From: Pseudomonadota bacterium
Lineage (GTDB): Bacteria; Desulfobacterota; Binatia; Binatales; Binataceae
DNA: 64,000 bases
Direction of reading: 5' to 3'
Assembly (NCBI GenBank): GCA_021323945.1
Contig: JAJPKA010000002.1
Span: 418,923 to 482,922 of the forward strand
Of this stretch, positions 20,043 to 29,872 are shown one piece after another. Position numbers and translations under genes: made by a program. Below the pieces are notes generated by a model. The model saw nothing but the letters and a program-made list of their open reading frames with translations. It searched no databases and was not told the DNA's origin. Within the stretch, counting starts at the first letter, position 1; every line of letters begins with the position of its first letter.

Positions 20043-21095
20043 ATGGATCAGGCACTAACCAGACAGAAGATAAAGGAACTCCGCGCCTTGGTCGCCGAAA
20101 GCGATCGGATCGCGGTTGTGTTGCAAGACGACCCCGATCCCGACGCGATGTCGAGTGCAATTGCCTTACGCGCCCTACTCGGCCGAAACAAGCAGACTAC
20201 GCCGATTTTTGCCTTCACCCCGGTCACCCGGCCAGAGAACCTGACGATGGCGCATCTGCTCGAAATTGAAGTGGCTCCGGCTAACACCGAAGAGCTCCGC
20301 AGTTATGACAAAATCGCGATGGTTGACGTCGAGCCGGGCTACTTCGGTGACAAAGTACCCCGGTCTGACATCGTAATTGACCACCATCCTGGTTACCCGC
20401 TTGGAGTCTCGCCCTTCGAAGATGTACGGGTTGGATACGGTGCGACCGCAACGATAATGACTGAATATCTGGTGACGGCCGAGGAACGGATTAGCGAACG
20501 GCTGGCGACCGCTCTGATGTATGGCATCAGAAGCGATACTTTGGGGCTTTCGCGGCGAGTCACCGAGAACGATATTGAGGCGTTTGTTCATCTTTACCCC
20601 TTGGCCAATTATCACTTGCTGCGACAAATCGACCGGCCCGAATTGCCAATTCAGTTCGCCCGGACTCTGTCGCGCGCGATGAAGCGTTTGGAGTTGCGTG
20701 ACGGCCTAATTGTAATTTACTTGGGCGAAGTAGAACGCGACGATTTGATTGTGCAGATTGCCGATTTCTGCTTGCAATTCGAAGGCGTCCAATGGGTCGT
20801 CGTCGCGGGTAGACTCGGGCCCAACCTGGTAGTAGCTGTCCGCAACCATGGTATGGGAAGAGCAAACGCCGGTGAACTGGTCAGACGACTGTTCGGCGAT
20901 ATCGGCAATGCCGGAGGCCATCGAAATATGGCCAAGGCAATAGTTCCAATGCAAAGTTGGAATCAACGCGAGCATGTGACCCGGGCTGCCCAGATCGAAC
21001 GTCGCCTGCGCGAGCTGTTCACCAAGGGTATTATCGGCGAGGCCGATCCGACCAACGGCCGTTCAATCTCCACCAATTCGCGTGGCCCCGGTTGA
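20043..21095 (+). CDS. DHH/DHHA1 phosphoesterase (NrnA-like)
   Basis: A 350-residue DHH-family phosphoesterase resembling NrnA/RecJ-like enzymes that cleave nanoRNAs, pAp or cyclic dinucleotide products. Motif I is DDPDPDAMSSAIAL, the signature DHH motif is in IVIDHHPG, and the C-terminal DHHA1 domain ends with the GGHRNMAKAIVP substrate loop. Usual motif I is HxxPDxD; here the first residue of the metal site is Asp in QDDPDPDA. I chose the ATG at 20043; a TTG at 20013 would add ten residues. HPr follows 48 bases downstream. Confidence 0.85.
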   Translation: MDQALTRQKIKELRALVAESDRIAVVLQDDPDPDAMSSAIALRALLGRNKQTTPIFAFTPVTRPENLTMAHLLEIEVAPANTEELRSYDKIAMVDVEPGYFGDKVPRSDIVIDHHPGYPLGVSPFEDVRVGYGATATIMTEYLVTAEERISERLATALMYGIRSDTLGLSRRVTENDIEAFVHLYPLANYHLLRQIDRPELPIQFARTLSRAMKRLELRDGLIVIYLGEVERDDLIVQIADFCLQFEGVQWVVVAGRLGPNLVVAVRNHGMGRANAGELVRRLFGDIGNAGGHRNMAKAIVPMQSWNQREHVTRAAQIERRLRELFTKGIIGEADPTNGRSISTNSRGPG

Positions 21096-21143
21096 TGACG
21101 CCGGCTGCGCTTAGCTTGCGCCACCGATTGGTGCCAGCAGGCG

Positions 21144-21455
21144 TTGTTTACCGACCTGTCACAAGCATCTATCGTTAAAGGTGTGGACGCGGCGGAAACG
21201 ACTCTGGAAATAAAAAATCGACTAGGGCTTCACCTTCGGGCGGCTTCAACGCTCGCCCAAACGCTTCGACAGTTCAATTGTGCAGTTACGCTTTCCAACG
21301 GATCGCAGCAGGTCAACGCGCGCAGTGTCACTGGCCTGATGATGTTGGGTGCCGGCCAGGGCAGCAAACTCACCGCGCGCGCTGAGGGCAGTGACGCGCG
21401 AGAGGCTCTCTCGGCGCTCAAGTTATTATTCGAATCACGTTTTGGCGAAGAATAA
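21144..21455 (+). CDS. HPr-family phosphocarrier protein
   Basis: A 103-residue HPr-like protein. The phosphorylatable His is in NRLGLHLRAAS (H30 here, His15 in E. coli numbering), where the usual GLHARPA has become GLHLRAA. The regulatory Ser46-type segment is VNARSVTGLMMLGAG. The TTG at 21144 is the likeliest start, with a GTG at 21183 as alternative. No PTS enzyme I, EIIA or HPr kinase gene is adjacent, so the partner is unknown; a regulatory PTS is the usual role in such genomes. The neighbour is a DHH phosphoesterase 48 bases upstream. Confidence 0.88.
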   Translation: MFTDLSQASIVKGVDAAETTLEIKNRLGLHLRAASTLAQTLRQFNCAVTLSNGSQQVNARSVTGLMMLGAGQGSKLTARAEGSDAREALSALKLLFESRFGEE

Positions 21456-21624
21456 CTGTCCGGCCGACCGGGACTTTGCCCAGGCGATTCCAAGCTATGC
21501 CAGCTGGCTAAGCTTGGGATCTAAATTCTTGACCAGAACCACGTTTCACGATTAGCTATAGCGCTACATACGGGATGTAAGCTTCGACAAAGTTCCGTTC
21601 AGGCACCTTGTATCAATTTCTTCG

Positions 21625-21633
21625 TGGTATAGT
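21625..21633 (+). promoter_or_regulatory. Extended -10 promoter candidate for metK
   Basis: TGG followed directly by TATAGT gives a complete extended -10 (TGn TATAAT-like) 63 bases before the metK start. No good -35 box lies at 17 bp, which is acceptable for an extended -10 promoter. This is a reading by eye only. Confidence 0.35.
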
Positions 21634-21695
21634 TCTCGTCGTGCTGTTGGCCTCAACCATTTGCTACCCGCAGTAGTTTGAAGGAGTCGTACTCA

Positions 21696-22883
21696 ATGCC
21701 GCTTAAGGATTTCCTGTTCACCTCGGAATCGGTCTCGGAAGGTCACCCCGATAAGATGTGTGACCAGATTTCGGATGCAGTTCTCGACGCATTGCTCACC
21801 GAGGATCCTGACTCACGCGTGGCGCTCGAGACGCTGGCGAAAACCGGACTTATCGTGATGGCGGGCGAAATCACTTCGAAAGCTAGCCCCGACTTCATCA
21901 AGATCGCACGACAGACCGCGGTTAGAATCGGCTACGACTCGGACGAGGTCGGGTTCAACGGTAATATGTGTGCGGTATTGACTGCCATTGAGCCGCAATC
22001 GCCCGATATTTCTCAGGGTGTCAACGAGGGGGAGGGCTTGTTCAAAGAACAAGGAGCCGGTGACCAGGGACTGATGTTTGGTTTCGCCTGCGACGAAACG
22101 CCGGAATTAATGCCATTACCGATCTCGCTGGCCCATCGGCTAATGGAGAACCTTGCATCGCTGAGAAGGGAAAACAAACTTGATTTCCTCCGTCCTGATG
22201 GCAAGAGCCAGGTCACCGTACGCTACGTCGACGGGCGGCCGGTCAGTGTGAGTCATGTCGTCGTTTCGACACAGCATCGGCCTGGCGTACCTTATTCGAC
22301 GATTCGCGAGGCGATCATCGAGGAACTGATCAAGCGGACAATTCCCGAACAATATCTCGACAAATCGACGGTGTATCACGTCAATCCGACGGGTAGTTTT
22401 GTCATCGGTGGACCTCACGGCGACTGCGGGCTGACCGGACGCAAGATCATCGTCGATTCATATGGCGGTTATGGCCGTCACGGCGGAGGCGCATTTTCGG
22501 GCAAAGATCCGACCAAGGTCGATCGCTCGGGATGCTATATGGCTCGATACGTCGCCAAAAATGTGGTGGCTGCCGGCTTGGCAACCAGGTGCGAGATTCA
22601 GGTGGCCTATGCAATTGGAGTAGCTGAACCAGTTTCGTTACTGATCGATACACTCGGCACGGGAATAGTGCCCGAACATCGTCTTTCCTCGGCCTTACGT
22701 GAGCTGTTCGATTTTCGCCCAGCATCGATTATCAAAACGCTGGATTTAAAGCGACCAATCTATCAGGCGACCGCCGCCTACGGCCATTTCGGGCGCGTTC
22801 CACGCGACGGATTTTTCCCGTGGGAACGCATTGACATGGTCGATGCCTTGCAGAGCGCTTTAGGCGTTAACGGGACCCGCTAA
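21696..22883 (+). CDS. metK: S-adenosylmethionine synthetase
   Basis: Makes SAM from methionine and ATP in the cytoplasm. Signatures are [20 protein letters not shown] at the N terminus, the central [17 protein letters not shown], the glycine-rich loop [16 protein letters not shown] and a normal C-terminal domain; total 395 residues. The start is the ATG at 21696 because AAGGAG (21681-21686) lies nine bases before it; a TTG at 21678 overlaps that site. ahcY follows 141 bases downstream, so SAM making and SAH clearing are linked. Confidence 0.97.
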   Translation: MPLKDFLFTSESVSEGHPDKMCDQISDAVLDALLTEDPDSRVALETLAKTGLIVMAGEITSKASPDFIKIARQTAVRIGYDSDEVGFNGNMCAVLTAIEPQSPDISQGVNEGEGLFKEQGAGDQGLMFGFACDETPELMPLPISLAHRLMENLASLRRENKLDFLRPDGKSQVTVRYVDGRPVSVSHVVVSTQHRPGVPYSTIREAIIEELIKRTIPEQYLDKSTVYHVNPTGSFVIGGPHGDCGLTGRKIIVDSYGGYGRHGGGAFSGKDPTKVDRSGCYMARYVAKNVVAAGLATRCEIQVAYAIGVAEPVSLLIDTLGTGIVPEHRLSSALRELFDFRPASIIKTLDLKRPIYQATAAYGHFGRVPRDGFFPWERIDMVDALQSALGVNGTR

Positions 22884-23024
22884 AAATCGGAGTGGCATGA
22901 GGAGGAGCGGCAATCCGCAAGCGGTAACTCGCCCCGGTTTCTTACATCGGTTGCCCTTTCCGTCGTCATCCTCCTGCGTCCGTTCCTTACGCTTGTATCG
23001 TCCCGCTTGAGTCAGGAGGAAGCT
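22884..23024 (+). promoter_or_regulatory. metK-ahcY spacer with possible RNA structure
   Basis: A 141-base spacer. AGGAGGA early in it (from about 22899) is complementary to TCCTCCT near 22967, and a GCGG/CCGC hairpin lies just inside. A position upstream of ahcY is where SAH riboswitches occur in other bacteria, but I cannot match the conserved SAH aptamer core, so this is only a structured-leader candidate. The real ribosome-binding site CAGGAGGA is at 23013-23020. Confidence 0.2.
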
Positions 23025-24290
23025 ATGCCCAAAAACGGCCATGACGTTCGTGACCTAGCGTTGGCCCCACTCGGCGCCAAGCGAATCGAATGGGCCGACC
23101 GACAGATGCCCGTCCTACGTCTCATCCGTGAGCGATTTGCTAAAGATCAGCCGCTCAAGGGACAGCGACTCGGTGCCTGCCTGCATGTGACCTGCGAGAC
23201 GGCCAATCTGCTGCGCACTCTTAAGGCCGGAGGAGCCGAAGTGATTTGCTGTGCGAGCAACCCGCTGTCGACCCAGGATGACGTAGCGGCAGCATTAGTC
23301 GCTGAGTATGGCATCCCTGTCTACGCGATCCATGACGAAAACCGCGATACCTACTACAACCATCTACGGGCCACTCTCTCTCAGCGTCCGACGATTACGA
23401 TGGACGACGGTGCAGATCTGGTCAGTCTGTTACACACCGAATTTCGCGAGCAGGCTGCAGATGTACGTGCGAGCATGGAAGAAACCACCACGGGGGTAAT
23501 CCGCTTGCGAGCGATGCAACAGGAAGGGGCGCTGCGAATCCCGGTAGTTGCAGTTAACGATGCGCAGACCAAGCATCTGTTCGATAACCGCTATGGCACA
23601 GGTCAATCAACCTTAGACGGCATAATACGCGCAACCGGAGTTTTGATCGCTGGTTCTGTGGTGGTGGTAGCCGGTTTTGGATGGTGTGGGCGTGGAATTG
23701 CCTCGCGCGCTCGGGGTCTCGGGGCCGAAGTAATTGTAACCGAAGTCGATCCAATTCGGGCGTTGGAGGCGGCGATGGAAGGGTTTCGCGTGATGCCGAT
23801 GATTGAGGCTGCCAAGATCGGCGACATCTTCATCAGCGCGACCGGAGACCGGTCAGTATTAGGACCCCCGCACTTCAACCTCATGAAGGACGGCGCAATT
23901 CTTTGCAACGCCGGTCACTTCGACGTTGAGATCGATATTGCCTACCTTAACGATAGCTCCAGCCGAGTGGAGAGGAACATTACTCAGAACGTTGATGCCT
24001 ACGTTCTGCCCAATCGACGAACCATTTATGTCCTCGGGCAAGGGCGTTTGGTCAATCTCGCGTGCGCGGAAGGTCATCCCGCCCAAGTAATGGACATGAG
24101 TTTCGCCACACAGGCACTTGCTGCCCGCTGGGCAGCATTGGGCGAACCCTTACCAGTGCGAGTGCACGAGGTCCCGCAGGAAATTGAGAATGAGGTGGCG
24201 AGCTTGAAGCTGGCTGCGATGGGGATCAGAATCGATACTCTTACGGACGAACAAAAAAAGTATCTGTCCAGCTGGCGCACCGGTACCTAG
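23025..24290 (+). CDS. ahcY: Adenosylhomocysteinase
   Basis: NAD-dependent SAH hydrolase, splitting S-adenosylhomocysteine to adenosine and homocysteine. At 421 residues it is the short bacterial/archaeal type without the 40-residue insertion of eukaryotic and many proteobacterial forms. Signatures are [12 protein letters not shown], the substrate region [20 protein letters not shown], the NAD loop [11 protein letters not shown] and C-terminal [10 protein letters not shown]. The ATG at 23025 follows the site CAGGAGGA with four bases; the frame extends to a TTG at 23007 that would overlap that site. Confidence 0.95.
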   Translation: MPKNGHDVRDLALAPLGAKRIEWADRQMPVLRLIRERFAKDQPLKGQRLGACLHVTCETANLLRTLKAGGAEVICCASNPLSTQDDVAAALVAEYGIPVYAIHDENRDTYYNHLRATLSQRPTITMDDGADLVSLLHTEFREQAADVRASMEETTTGVIRLRAMQQEGALRIPVVAVNDAQTKHLFDNRYGTGQSTLDGIIRATGVLIAGSVVVVAGFGWCGRGIASRARGLGAEVIVTEVDPIRALEAAMEGFRVMPMIEAAKIGDIFISATGDRSVLGPPHFNLMKDGAILCNAGHFDVEIDIAYLNDSSSRVERNITQNVDAYVLPNRRTIYVLGQGRLVNLACAEGHPAQVMDMSFATQALAARWAALGEPLPVRVHEVPQEIENEVASLKLAAMGIRIDTLTDEQKKYLSSWRTGT

Positions 24291-24812
24291 CAGCCGCTTA
24301 CATCCCTGGCGTGGTGGCAAAAATCGGCTTTGGAACTGCTGCGGTGCTCGTGCTCTGGGCAATTCAAAAGGCGCCCGCGCGGAAAAGCCATCTGTCGAAT
24401 TGGATTTTCATCAGCAGCGCCACGGTAGGCGTTCGCTAAACGCTGCGACTGTAGGACTTTCTAGGCTTTAACGATTGGCTCGGCAACCTCAGATTCAAAA
24501 ACCCTTTACCGCCAGTGAAAACCGTCCTTCGAAATGTCAACGGCCTGACGGCAAGTTTTCCGCTGGTGGTCGGCCGTCGGCCGCACGGTAGTGGTTTCAG
24601 CACCCTGGGTCGTCGCTTCGCGACGAACGGTCTTGATATAATTGCAAGCTGAGAGGCAGCCGCTGGACGACTCTGGGGCGCCTTCCTGTTTCTGATCCAG
24701 TCTCCGGGTTAAGTGGCCAATCATTAGCCTGACATGGGTTGCGGCCCGCTCCAGGTTGACAGCGGCAATCCAAAAGGTGGGCAGGCGGCAGGCCAGCCCC
24801 GCTGGTGAGACG
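24291..24812. other. 522-bp intergenic stretch
   Basis: Between ahcY and phosphofructokinase. A minus-strand frame (24506-25021) runs across it and into the kinase gene, but its product is unrecognisable and it is probably a shadow. No tRNA-like or hairpin structure stands out. It should hold the kinase promoter. Confidence 0.45.
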
Positions 24813-26087
24813 ATGAATCGTGGTGCCCGTAACCATGACGTGCTTGCAATCCTGGTAGGTGGCGGACCGGCCCCCGGCATCAACAGCGTCATCGCGTCGG
24901 CGACGATTGAAGCGATAAATTCAGGTCTCCAAGTGGTAGGGATTCGCGACGGATACCGCTGGTTGGCCGAGGGGGATACCTCGCATGTCGTGCCACTGAC
25001 AATCGAAGACGTCAGCCGCATTCATTTTACTGGCGGATCCATTTTGCGCACGTCGCGGACCAATCCCGCGCGCGACCAAGCGACACTTGAACGAGTGGTG
25101 AAGGCTCTTTATCTCCTCAACGTGCGCTATCTGATCTGTATCGGTGGTGATGACACTACCTATGGAGCTTCCAGAATCGCGGAGATGACTCGGGGGCGTA
25201 TTGGCGTCGCCACCGTCCCTAAAACGATTGACAACGACCTGCCGCTGCCGGAGAACGCTCCAGCCTTTGGCTTCGAAACCGCGCGCACGGTGGGTGCGGC
25301 GATTATTGAAGCTCTGATGGAAGACGCCCGGACCACAGGCAGATGGTACCTCGCCATCTCGATGGGAAGAAAATCAGGGTCTCTCGCACTGGGCATGTGC
25401 AGGTCGGCCGGCGCTACCTTGGCTGTTATTCCCGAAGAGTTCTCCGGTGACAAGTTTGACCTCCAGTTGGTGGTCGATACAGCCGTTGGTGCGATTATCA
25501 AAAGGCGTGCATCAGGACGCGATAATGGCGTTGCGGTAATTGCTGAGGGCATTGTCGAACGCCTCGATCAAAATGCGTTGCCCAGCAACAGCACGTTTCA
25601 GCGCGATGCCTATGGCCACCTCCACATCGCTGACATCCCATTGGGAATGCTGTTGCGGGATAAGGTTCGCGAAGAATTAGCCGCCCTCGCTATCGATGCT
25701 ACCGTTGTACCCAAGGACATCGGCTATGAACTACGGTGTGCGAAGCCTCTGCCATTTGACGTGGAGTATACGCGAACGCTTGGCTACGGGGCTGTACGTT
25801 ATTTGCTGAACGGCGGTTCCGGGGCATTGATCGCTATAACCGGCGGCCACGTGACCCCGGTGACACTCGAGGAGTTGTGCGATCCGGCAACCGGTCGAAT
25901 CCGGGTGCGGATGGTCGATACTCGCGCCGAAGCTTATCAGGTAGCGCGGTCTTACATGATTCGACTGGAACCTGAGGATTTGGAGGAACCGCAACTCTCC
26001 CATCTCGCTGCCCATACGAACCTTTCGGCTGAAGCCTTTAAAGCCAAGTTTCTACCCTCAGTGACCGCCACCGTGCAGCCAAAGTAG
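24813..26087 (+). CDS. pfp: 6-phosphofructokinase, predicted PPi-dependent
   Basis: Phosphorylates fructose-6-phosphate. Core motifs are LVGGGPAPGINSVI, GGDDTTYGA, VPKTIDNDL, GRKSGSLALG and PEEF. In ATP-dependent enzymes the donor-site motifs read GGDGS and PGTIDND; here they read GGDD and PKTIDND, the Asp/Lys pair known to define PPi as donor, so the reversible PPi-linked reaction is inferred. The start ATG at 24813 follows GGTGAG; an upstream in-frame TTG at 24756 is less likely. Length is 424 residues. It stands alone and converges on the esterase gene. Confidence 0.9.
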   Translation: MNRGARNHDVLAILVGGGPAPGINSVIASATIEAINSGLQVVGIRDGYRWLAEGDTSHVVPLTIEDVSRIHFTGGSILRTSRTNPARDQATLERVVKALYLLNVRYLICIGGDDTTYGASRIAEMTRGRIGVATVPKTIDNDLPLPENAPAFGFETARTVGAAIIEALMEDARTTGRWYLAISMGRKSGSLALGMCRSAGATLAVIPEEFSGDKFDLQLVVDTAVGAIIKRRASGRDNGVAVIAEGIVERLDQNALPSNSTFQRDAYGHLHIADIPLGMLLRDKVREELAALAIDATVVPKDIGYELRCAKPLPFDVEYTRTLGYGAVRYLLNGGSGALIAITGGHVTPVTLEELCDPATGRIRVRMVDTRAEAYQVARSYMIRLEPEDLEEPQLSHLAAHTNLSAEAFKAKFLPSVTATVQPK

Positions 26088-26090
26088 TTT

Positions 26091-26131
26091 GGTTCCACGA
26101 CGTGCGTCCCAAATTGCTGACCTGTGGAACC
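26091..26131. repeat. 8-bp inverted repeat after phosphofructokinase
   Basis: GGTTCCAC (26091-26098) and GTGGAACC (26124-26131) are exact inverted copies separated by 25 bases, starting four bases after the kinase stop and lying between two convergent genes. No T run follows on either strand, so terminator function is uncertain. Confidence 0.35.
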
Positions 26132-26245
26132 TATCAGACGCCGGTCGCCTCGAGTTATTGCGCTGTTCGTGTTGCTTTTGGGGACGGCAGCGGCTTCCCC
26201 ACGAATCCATGGCGCACAACCCTTGGCCGACCCAGAGCCTGGCGC

Positions 26246-27091
26246 CTAATGCTTTCCCAGCAGGAACTCCAGCGGGATACGAACTCGCTTGCGCCAGGCT
26301 TTTTCGCTGTGTTCGGCTCCCTCAAACTTCAAAGTGATCCAATCCTGGCCGCGAGTGTAGCCCTTTTCTCTCAAGATCCGGTCGACCTCCTTTTGATAAG
26401 GCTCGTACAGTGCGTCAACTGTTGCAGTGCCATAATCGAAGTAAAACCGATGGTGTCCCGAATCAGGCAGCGCTGTTTTCAAGTAATTGACCGTTGCCCC
26501 TCCGACAGCCGGCCAATGCGTCGAGATACACGCCGAGCCTCCAAAACGGTCAGGGTATTCACACACCGCGTAGATTGAAATGAGGGCCCCCATGCTCGAC
26601 CCCATCGTGAAGGTATTCTCCGGACTGGGCAGTGTCGGATAGTGTCGATCGATGAATGGCTTGAGTTCGTGCACCAGAAAATTCAGATAGCGATCGGCCA
26701 GCGGAAGGCGTCCGCGCGAGAGCCACGATGGCGAAAGCTCAAGTGCGCGTTGCGGCATGTACTCTGATGAACGCCGCGGCGTATTCCAGATAGCCACTAC
26801 GATCGCGGGGGAAATCTTTGCGGCGCCAATCAGGTCGCGCATGGCTTCGTCGATGCCCCAATCGACTCCGGCAAACGACGTCCGAGGATCGAACGAGTTC
26901 TGTCCGTCCTGCATGTAGATGACGGGCAACCTTGGGTTGGGCCCCGTATGCTCGGGCGGAATCCATACGTCGACGGTGCGCGGTGCGACGTAGTCGGATC
27001 GAAATCCATGATACCGCTGCAACCTGCCGAACCTGACCGGGACTGAATCGTAACGATCACTTTCCGTTGCAGTGCTCTCTAATTGAGCCAT
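26246..27091 (-). CDS. Esterase D-like alpha/beta hydrolase
   Basis: An alpha/beta hydrolase of the esterase/Fes-IroE-like group. The nucleophile elbow is GSSMG (in FTMGSSMGALISIYA), the family segment is VIYMQDGQNSFDPRTSF and a catalytic His is probable in FEGAEHSEKAWRKR near the C terminus. There is no signal peptide when read from the ATG at 27091, which is preceded by a GAGGG box; a longer reading to 27184 is possible. The enzyme probably cleaves a small ester or siderophore-like substrate. It lies 173 bases from thrC on the same strand. Confidence 0.82.
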   Translation of the reverse strand: MAQLESTATESDRYDSVPVRFGRLQRYHGFRSDYVAPRTVDVWIPPEHTGPNPRLPVIYMQDGQNSFDPRTSFAGVDWGIDEAMRDLIGAAKISPAIVVAIWNTPRRSSEYMPQRALELSPSWLSRGRLPLADRYLNFLVHELKPFIDRHYPTLPSPENTFTMGSSMGALISIYAVCEYPDRFGGSACISTHWPAVGGATVNYLKTALPDSGHHRFYFDYGTATVDALYEPYQKEVDRILREKGYTRGQDWITLKFEGAEHSEKAWRKRVRIPLEFLLGKH

Positions 27092-27264
27092 ACGTCGCCA
27101 ACCCTCGAACCACAAGCGCTGCATGAACGCGACAATCTGGGAGCAGAACAGCGACTCCACGTTGGCATTCTCGCTCGGGTTCACTTGATTCGAGCCGAAA
27201 TCACTCCGCCTGCCGTAAAGTGCGACGGCACCGTGCGGAGGACACCGAGCCCTGTACTTGCGAG

Positions 27265-28473
27265 CTATAGTTCGATCTCATCGGATGGATCGATGCGGGG
27301 GCATTGTAGCCGTATCAATTGCGAATATTTTAGTCCTGCTGCGGTGTTAAACAGCACAACACTCTGCTCCGGGCGGAGGAGTCCGCAATTAGTCAGCCGC
27401 TTGAAGGCAGCGATCGTGGCTGCTCCTTCGGGGCACATGAATATTCCCTCCAAACGCGCCGTCTCGCGAATGCTTTGTAGGATCTCTTCGTCTGTGACCG
27501 CGATTGCGACACCGCCGCTGCCGCGGATGACCTGCAAGATCAGATAATCCGCAAAAGCACGAGGCACCCGTAACCCGGCAGCAATTGTTTGGGCCCCCGT
27601 CCACGGCTCGCTGTAGGCTTTGTCCTGTTGCCAGGCCCGCACGATAGGGGCGCATCCAGCCGCCTGCACCGAAATTATCTTGGGTCGTTGGTTTCCAATC
27701 CAGCCGAGTTGCTCAAGTTCCTCGAACGCTTTCCACATGCCAATCATCCCGGTGCCGCCACCAGTCGGGTAGATGATCACATCAGGGAGTTGCCAGTCCA
27801 ACTGCTCGGCCAGTTCGAAACCCAGCGTTTTTTTACCTTCAAGGCGATATGGTTCCCTTAGCGTCGAGATATCAAACCACCCAGAGCCTGCGCTGGCATG
27901 CGCGACGATCGTAGCTGCGTGAGTGATGAGGCCGTCAACCAGATAGACTCGCGAGCCGCAGACAGCGGACTCGACCTGATTAATTTGCGGTGCGTCGGCC
28001 GGCATGCAAACCGAAGTCTCAATTCCCGCGGCTGCTCCGTAAGCGGCTAGGGCACCAGCGGCATTACCAGCCGAAGGAACGGCGATCTTGACGATACCGA
28101 GTTCTTTGGCGCGCGACACCGCCGCTGACATGCCGCGTGCCTTAAAGCTACCGGTCGGATTCAACCCTTCGTCCTTAATGAACAGTCGGTGGAAGCCATA
28201 TACCTTGCCGAGGCGTTCTGCCCGCAGCAGGGGAGTCATGCCTTCGCCGAGAGAAACTATATTCGATTCGGTACGCACCGGCAGTAACTCACGATAGCGC
28301 CACATCGTCTTCGCACGCCCGCTCAGGTCGCGTTTCATCGAGTTGCGCGCGGCCGGCAGGTTGTAGCGTGCGAATAATACTTTGTTGCATTCCTCGCAAA
28401 CCGTATGGATCTGGTCGGCGTTGAACGTGCGACCGCAGCCGGTGCATTCAAGATGATCGAGAAAGCTTTCCAT
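27265..28473 (-). CDS. thrC: Threonine synthase
   Basis: PLP enzyme converting O-phosphohomoserine to threonine. The N terminus has a zinc-ribbon-like pair CTGCGRTF and CEECNKV (residues 10-13 and 26-29), a mark of the archaeal/plant-like long type. The PLP lysine is in GLNPTGSFKARG, the phosphate loop is PTGGGTGMIGMW, and the family motif SLGEGMTPLLRA lies near residue 75. Length 402 residues is typical of this class. No hom or thrB gene is adjacent. Confidence 0.92.
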   Translation of the reverse strand: MESFLDHLECTGCGRTFNADQIHTVCEECNKVLFARYNLPAARNSMKRDLSGRAKTMWRYRELLPVRTESNIVSLGEGMTPLLRAERLGKVYGFHRLFIKDEGLNPTGSFKARGMSAAVSRAKELGIVKIAVPSAGNAAGALAAYGAAAGIETSVCMPADAPQINQVESAVCGSRVYLVDGLITHAATIVAHASAGSGWFDISTLREPYRLEGKKTLGFELAEQLDWQLPDVIIYPTGGGTGMIGMWKAFEELEQLGWIGNQRPKIISVQAAGCAPIVRAWQQDKAYSEPWTGAQTIAAGLRVPRAFADYLILQVIRGSGGVAIAVTDEEILQSIRETARLEGIFMCPEGAATIAAFKRLTNCGLLRPEQSVVLFNTAAGLKYSQLIRLQCPRIDPSDEIEL

Positions 28474-28664
28474 GGCGATATTCGGCTTGAATCGTTAGAC
28501 AGGATCGTACCGGCGCAGCACGCTCGCCTTGACATTGGACAGTCGACGTGATGTACCGACAGCGAGGGTAAATCCTACGAATTTGAGGCATCGAGAGGCT
28601 TGATGTTACTCCATGCCCCCATGGTAAAACATCGTGCCTTGAATGATAAAAGGAGCCGCGAACG

Positions 28665-29750
28665 ATGAAAGCTGCCGTGTTCCATGGACCTCATCAGCCG
28701 CTGACGGTCGAAAACGTTGATATTGACGAACCGCAGGACCGTGAGGTCCTGGTGCGCACCGTTGCCAGCGGCGTTTGCCACAGCGATTTGCATTTTGTTG
28801 ATGGTTACTACCAGTTTCCCGCTCCCGCGGTTCTCGGTCACGAGGCGGCCGGCATCGTCGAGAAAACCGGCAAGGCGGTGAGCTATGTGAAACCTGGCGA
28901 CCATGTGATTGCCTGTCTCTCGGTTTTCTGCGGTTACTGCGAAGAATGCATGTCGGGACACCCGAACCGATGCTCGAATCGGGCGGCGACCCAGCGTCCT
29001 CGGGATGGCAAGCAGCGCCTTTCTTGGAAAGGTCAGCCGATGAGACAGTTCGCTGATCTGTCTGCCTACGCTGAAAAGATGCTCGTCCATGAGAACGCGT
29101 TGGTAAAGATCACGAACGAAATCCCGCTCGATCGTGCCGCTCTGATTGGATGTGGCGTGACCACCGGGATGGGCGCGGTGCTCAATACCGCCCGTATCGA
29201 ACCCGGCTCGCGGGTCGCGGTCTTTGGCTGCGGTGGAGTCGGGTTGGCGGCAATTCAGGGTGCTCGGATTGCCGGGGCGCGTCAAATCATCGCGGTCGAC
29301 CAGTTCGAATCGAAATTGGCGCTTGCGCGGCGACTGGGTGCGACCGACAGCGTGGACGCCTCCAATCGCAACCCGGTCGAGGCTATCAAGGAGTTGAGCG
29401 GCGGCGGTGTCGATTATTCGTTTGAAGCCGTGGGTAACAGTAAGCTCGCGGAACAATGTTTCGAATGCATCAAGCCGGGTGGGACAGCGACGATTATCGG
29501 CATGATACCAGTTGGCCAAAAGGTCGAACTCGATGGTCCTAAATTCCTGACCGAACGCAGAATTCAAGGGACCAACATGGGGTCCAATCGATTTCGGATC
29601 GATATGCCCCGATATATCGATTACTATCTGCAGGGTCGTCTTAACCTGGATGACATGATAAGCCGTCGCGGCAAACTCGAAGACGTCAACGAGGCCTTTC
29701 GTGCGATGAAGGCCGGCGAGGTTGCCCGCACTGTGCTGATGTTCGAGTGA
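28665..29750 (+). CDS. Zinc-dependent alcohol dehydrogenase, copy 1
   Basis: A 361-residue medium-chain dehydrogenase. Catalytic zinc ligands are in GVCHSDLH and GHEAAG; structural zinc Cys are in CGYCEECMSGHPNRC near residue 89. The NAD loop is VFGCGGVGLAAIQGARIAGA, and D in VDQFESK suggests NAD over NADP. The ATG at 28665 has a strong AAAAGGAG site nine bases upstream. It is followed by a close paralogue 122 bases downstream. It probably oxidises a primary alcohol or aldehyde adduct; the natural substrate is unknown. Confidence 0.93.
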   Translation: MKAAVFHGPHQPLTVENVDIDEPQDREVLVRTVASGVCHSDLHFVDGYYQFPAPAVLGHEAAGIVEKTGKAVSYVKPGDHVIACLSVFCGYCEECMSGHPNRCSNRAATQRPRDGKQRLSWKGQPMRQFADLSAYAEKMLVHENALVKITNEIPLDRAALIGCGVTTGMGAVLNTARIEPGSRVAVFGCGGVGLAAIQGARIAGARQIIAVDQFESKLALARRLGATDSVDASNRNPVEAIKELSGGGVDYSFEAVGNSKLAEQCFECIKPGGTATIIGMIPVGQKVELDGPKFLTERRIQGTNMGSNRFRIDMPRYIDYYLQGRLNLDDMISRRGKLEDVNEAFRAMKAGEVARTVLMFE

Positions 29751-29872
29751 TCGCGCCTACCACCAGGACTCCGGCCTGAGGGTGGTGCGTGCATGGCCGT
29801 TTTAGAGAGAACGCTGGAAGCGCAACCGAGCCGCTACGGTCGAGGCGGCTCAGCCCAAGTTGGTGAACAAAA

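Noticed and set aside
22884-23010. SAH riboswitch upstream of ahcY
   Set aside because: The position fits, but I could not find the conserved aptamer core or its pseudoknot partner by eye, so it is kept only as a weak structured-leader idea.
24506-25021. A 171-codon minus-strand frame across the phosphofructokinase start
   Set aside because: Half of it lies opposite the kinase coding region and the product is low-complexity with no motif.
28575-29567. A 330-codon open frame on the minus strand opposite alcohol dehydrogenase copy 1
   Set aside because: It mirrors a gene with clear zinc and NAD motifs; its own product has no recognisable domain and is rich in Arg/His, typical of a shadow frame in GC-rich DNA.
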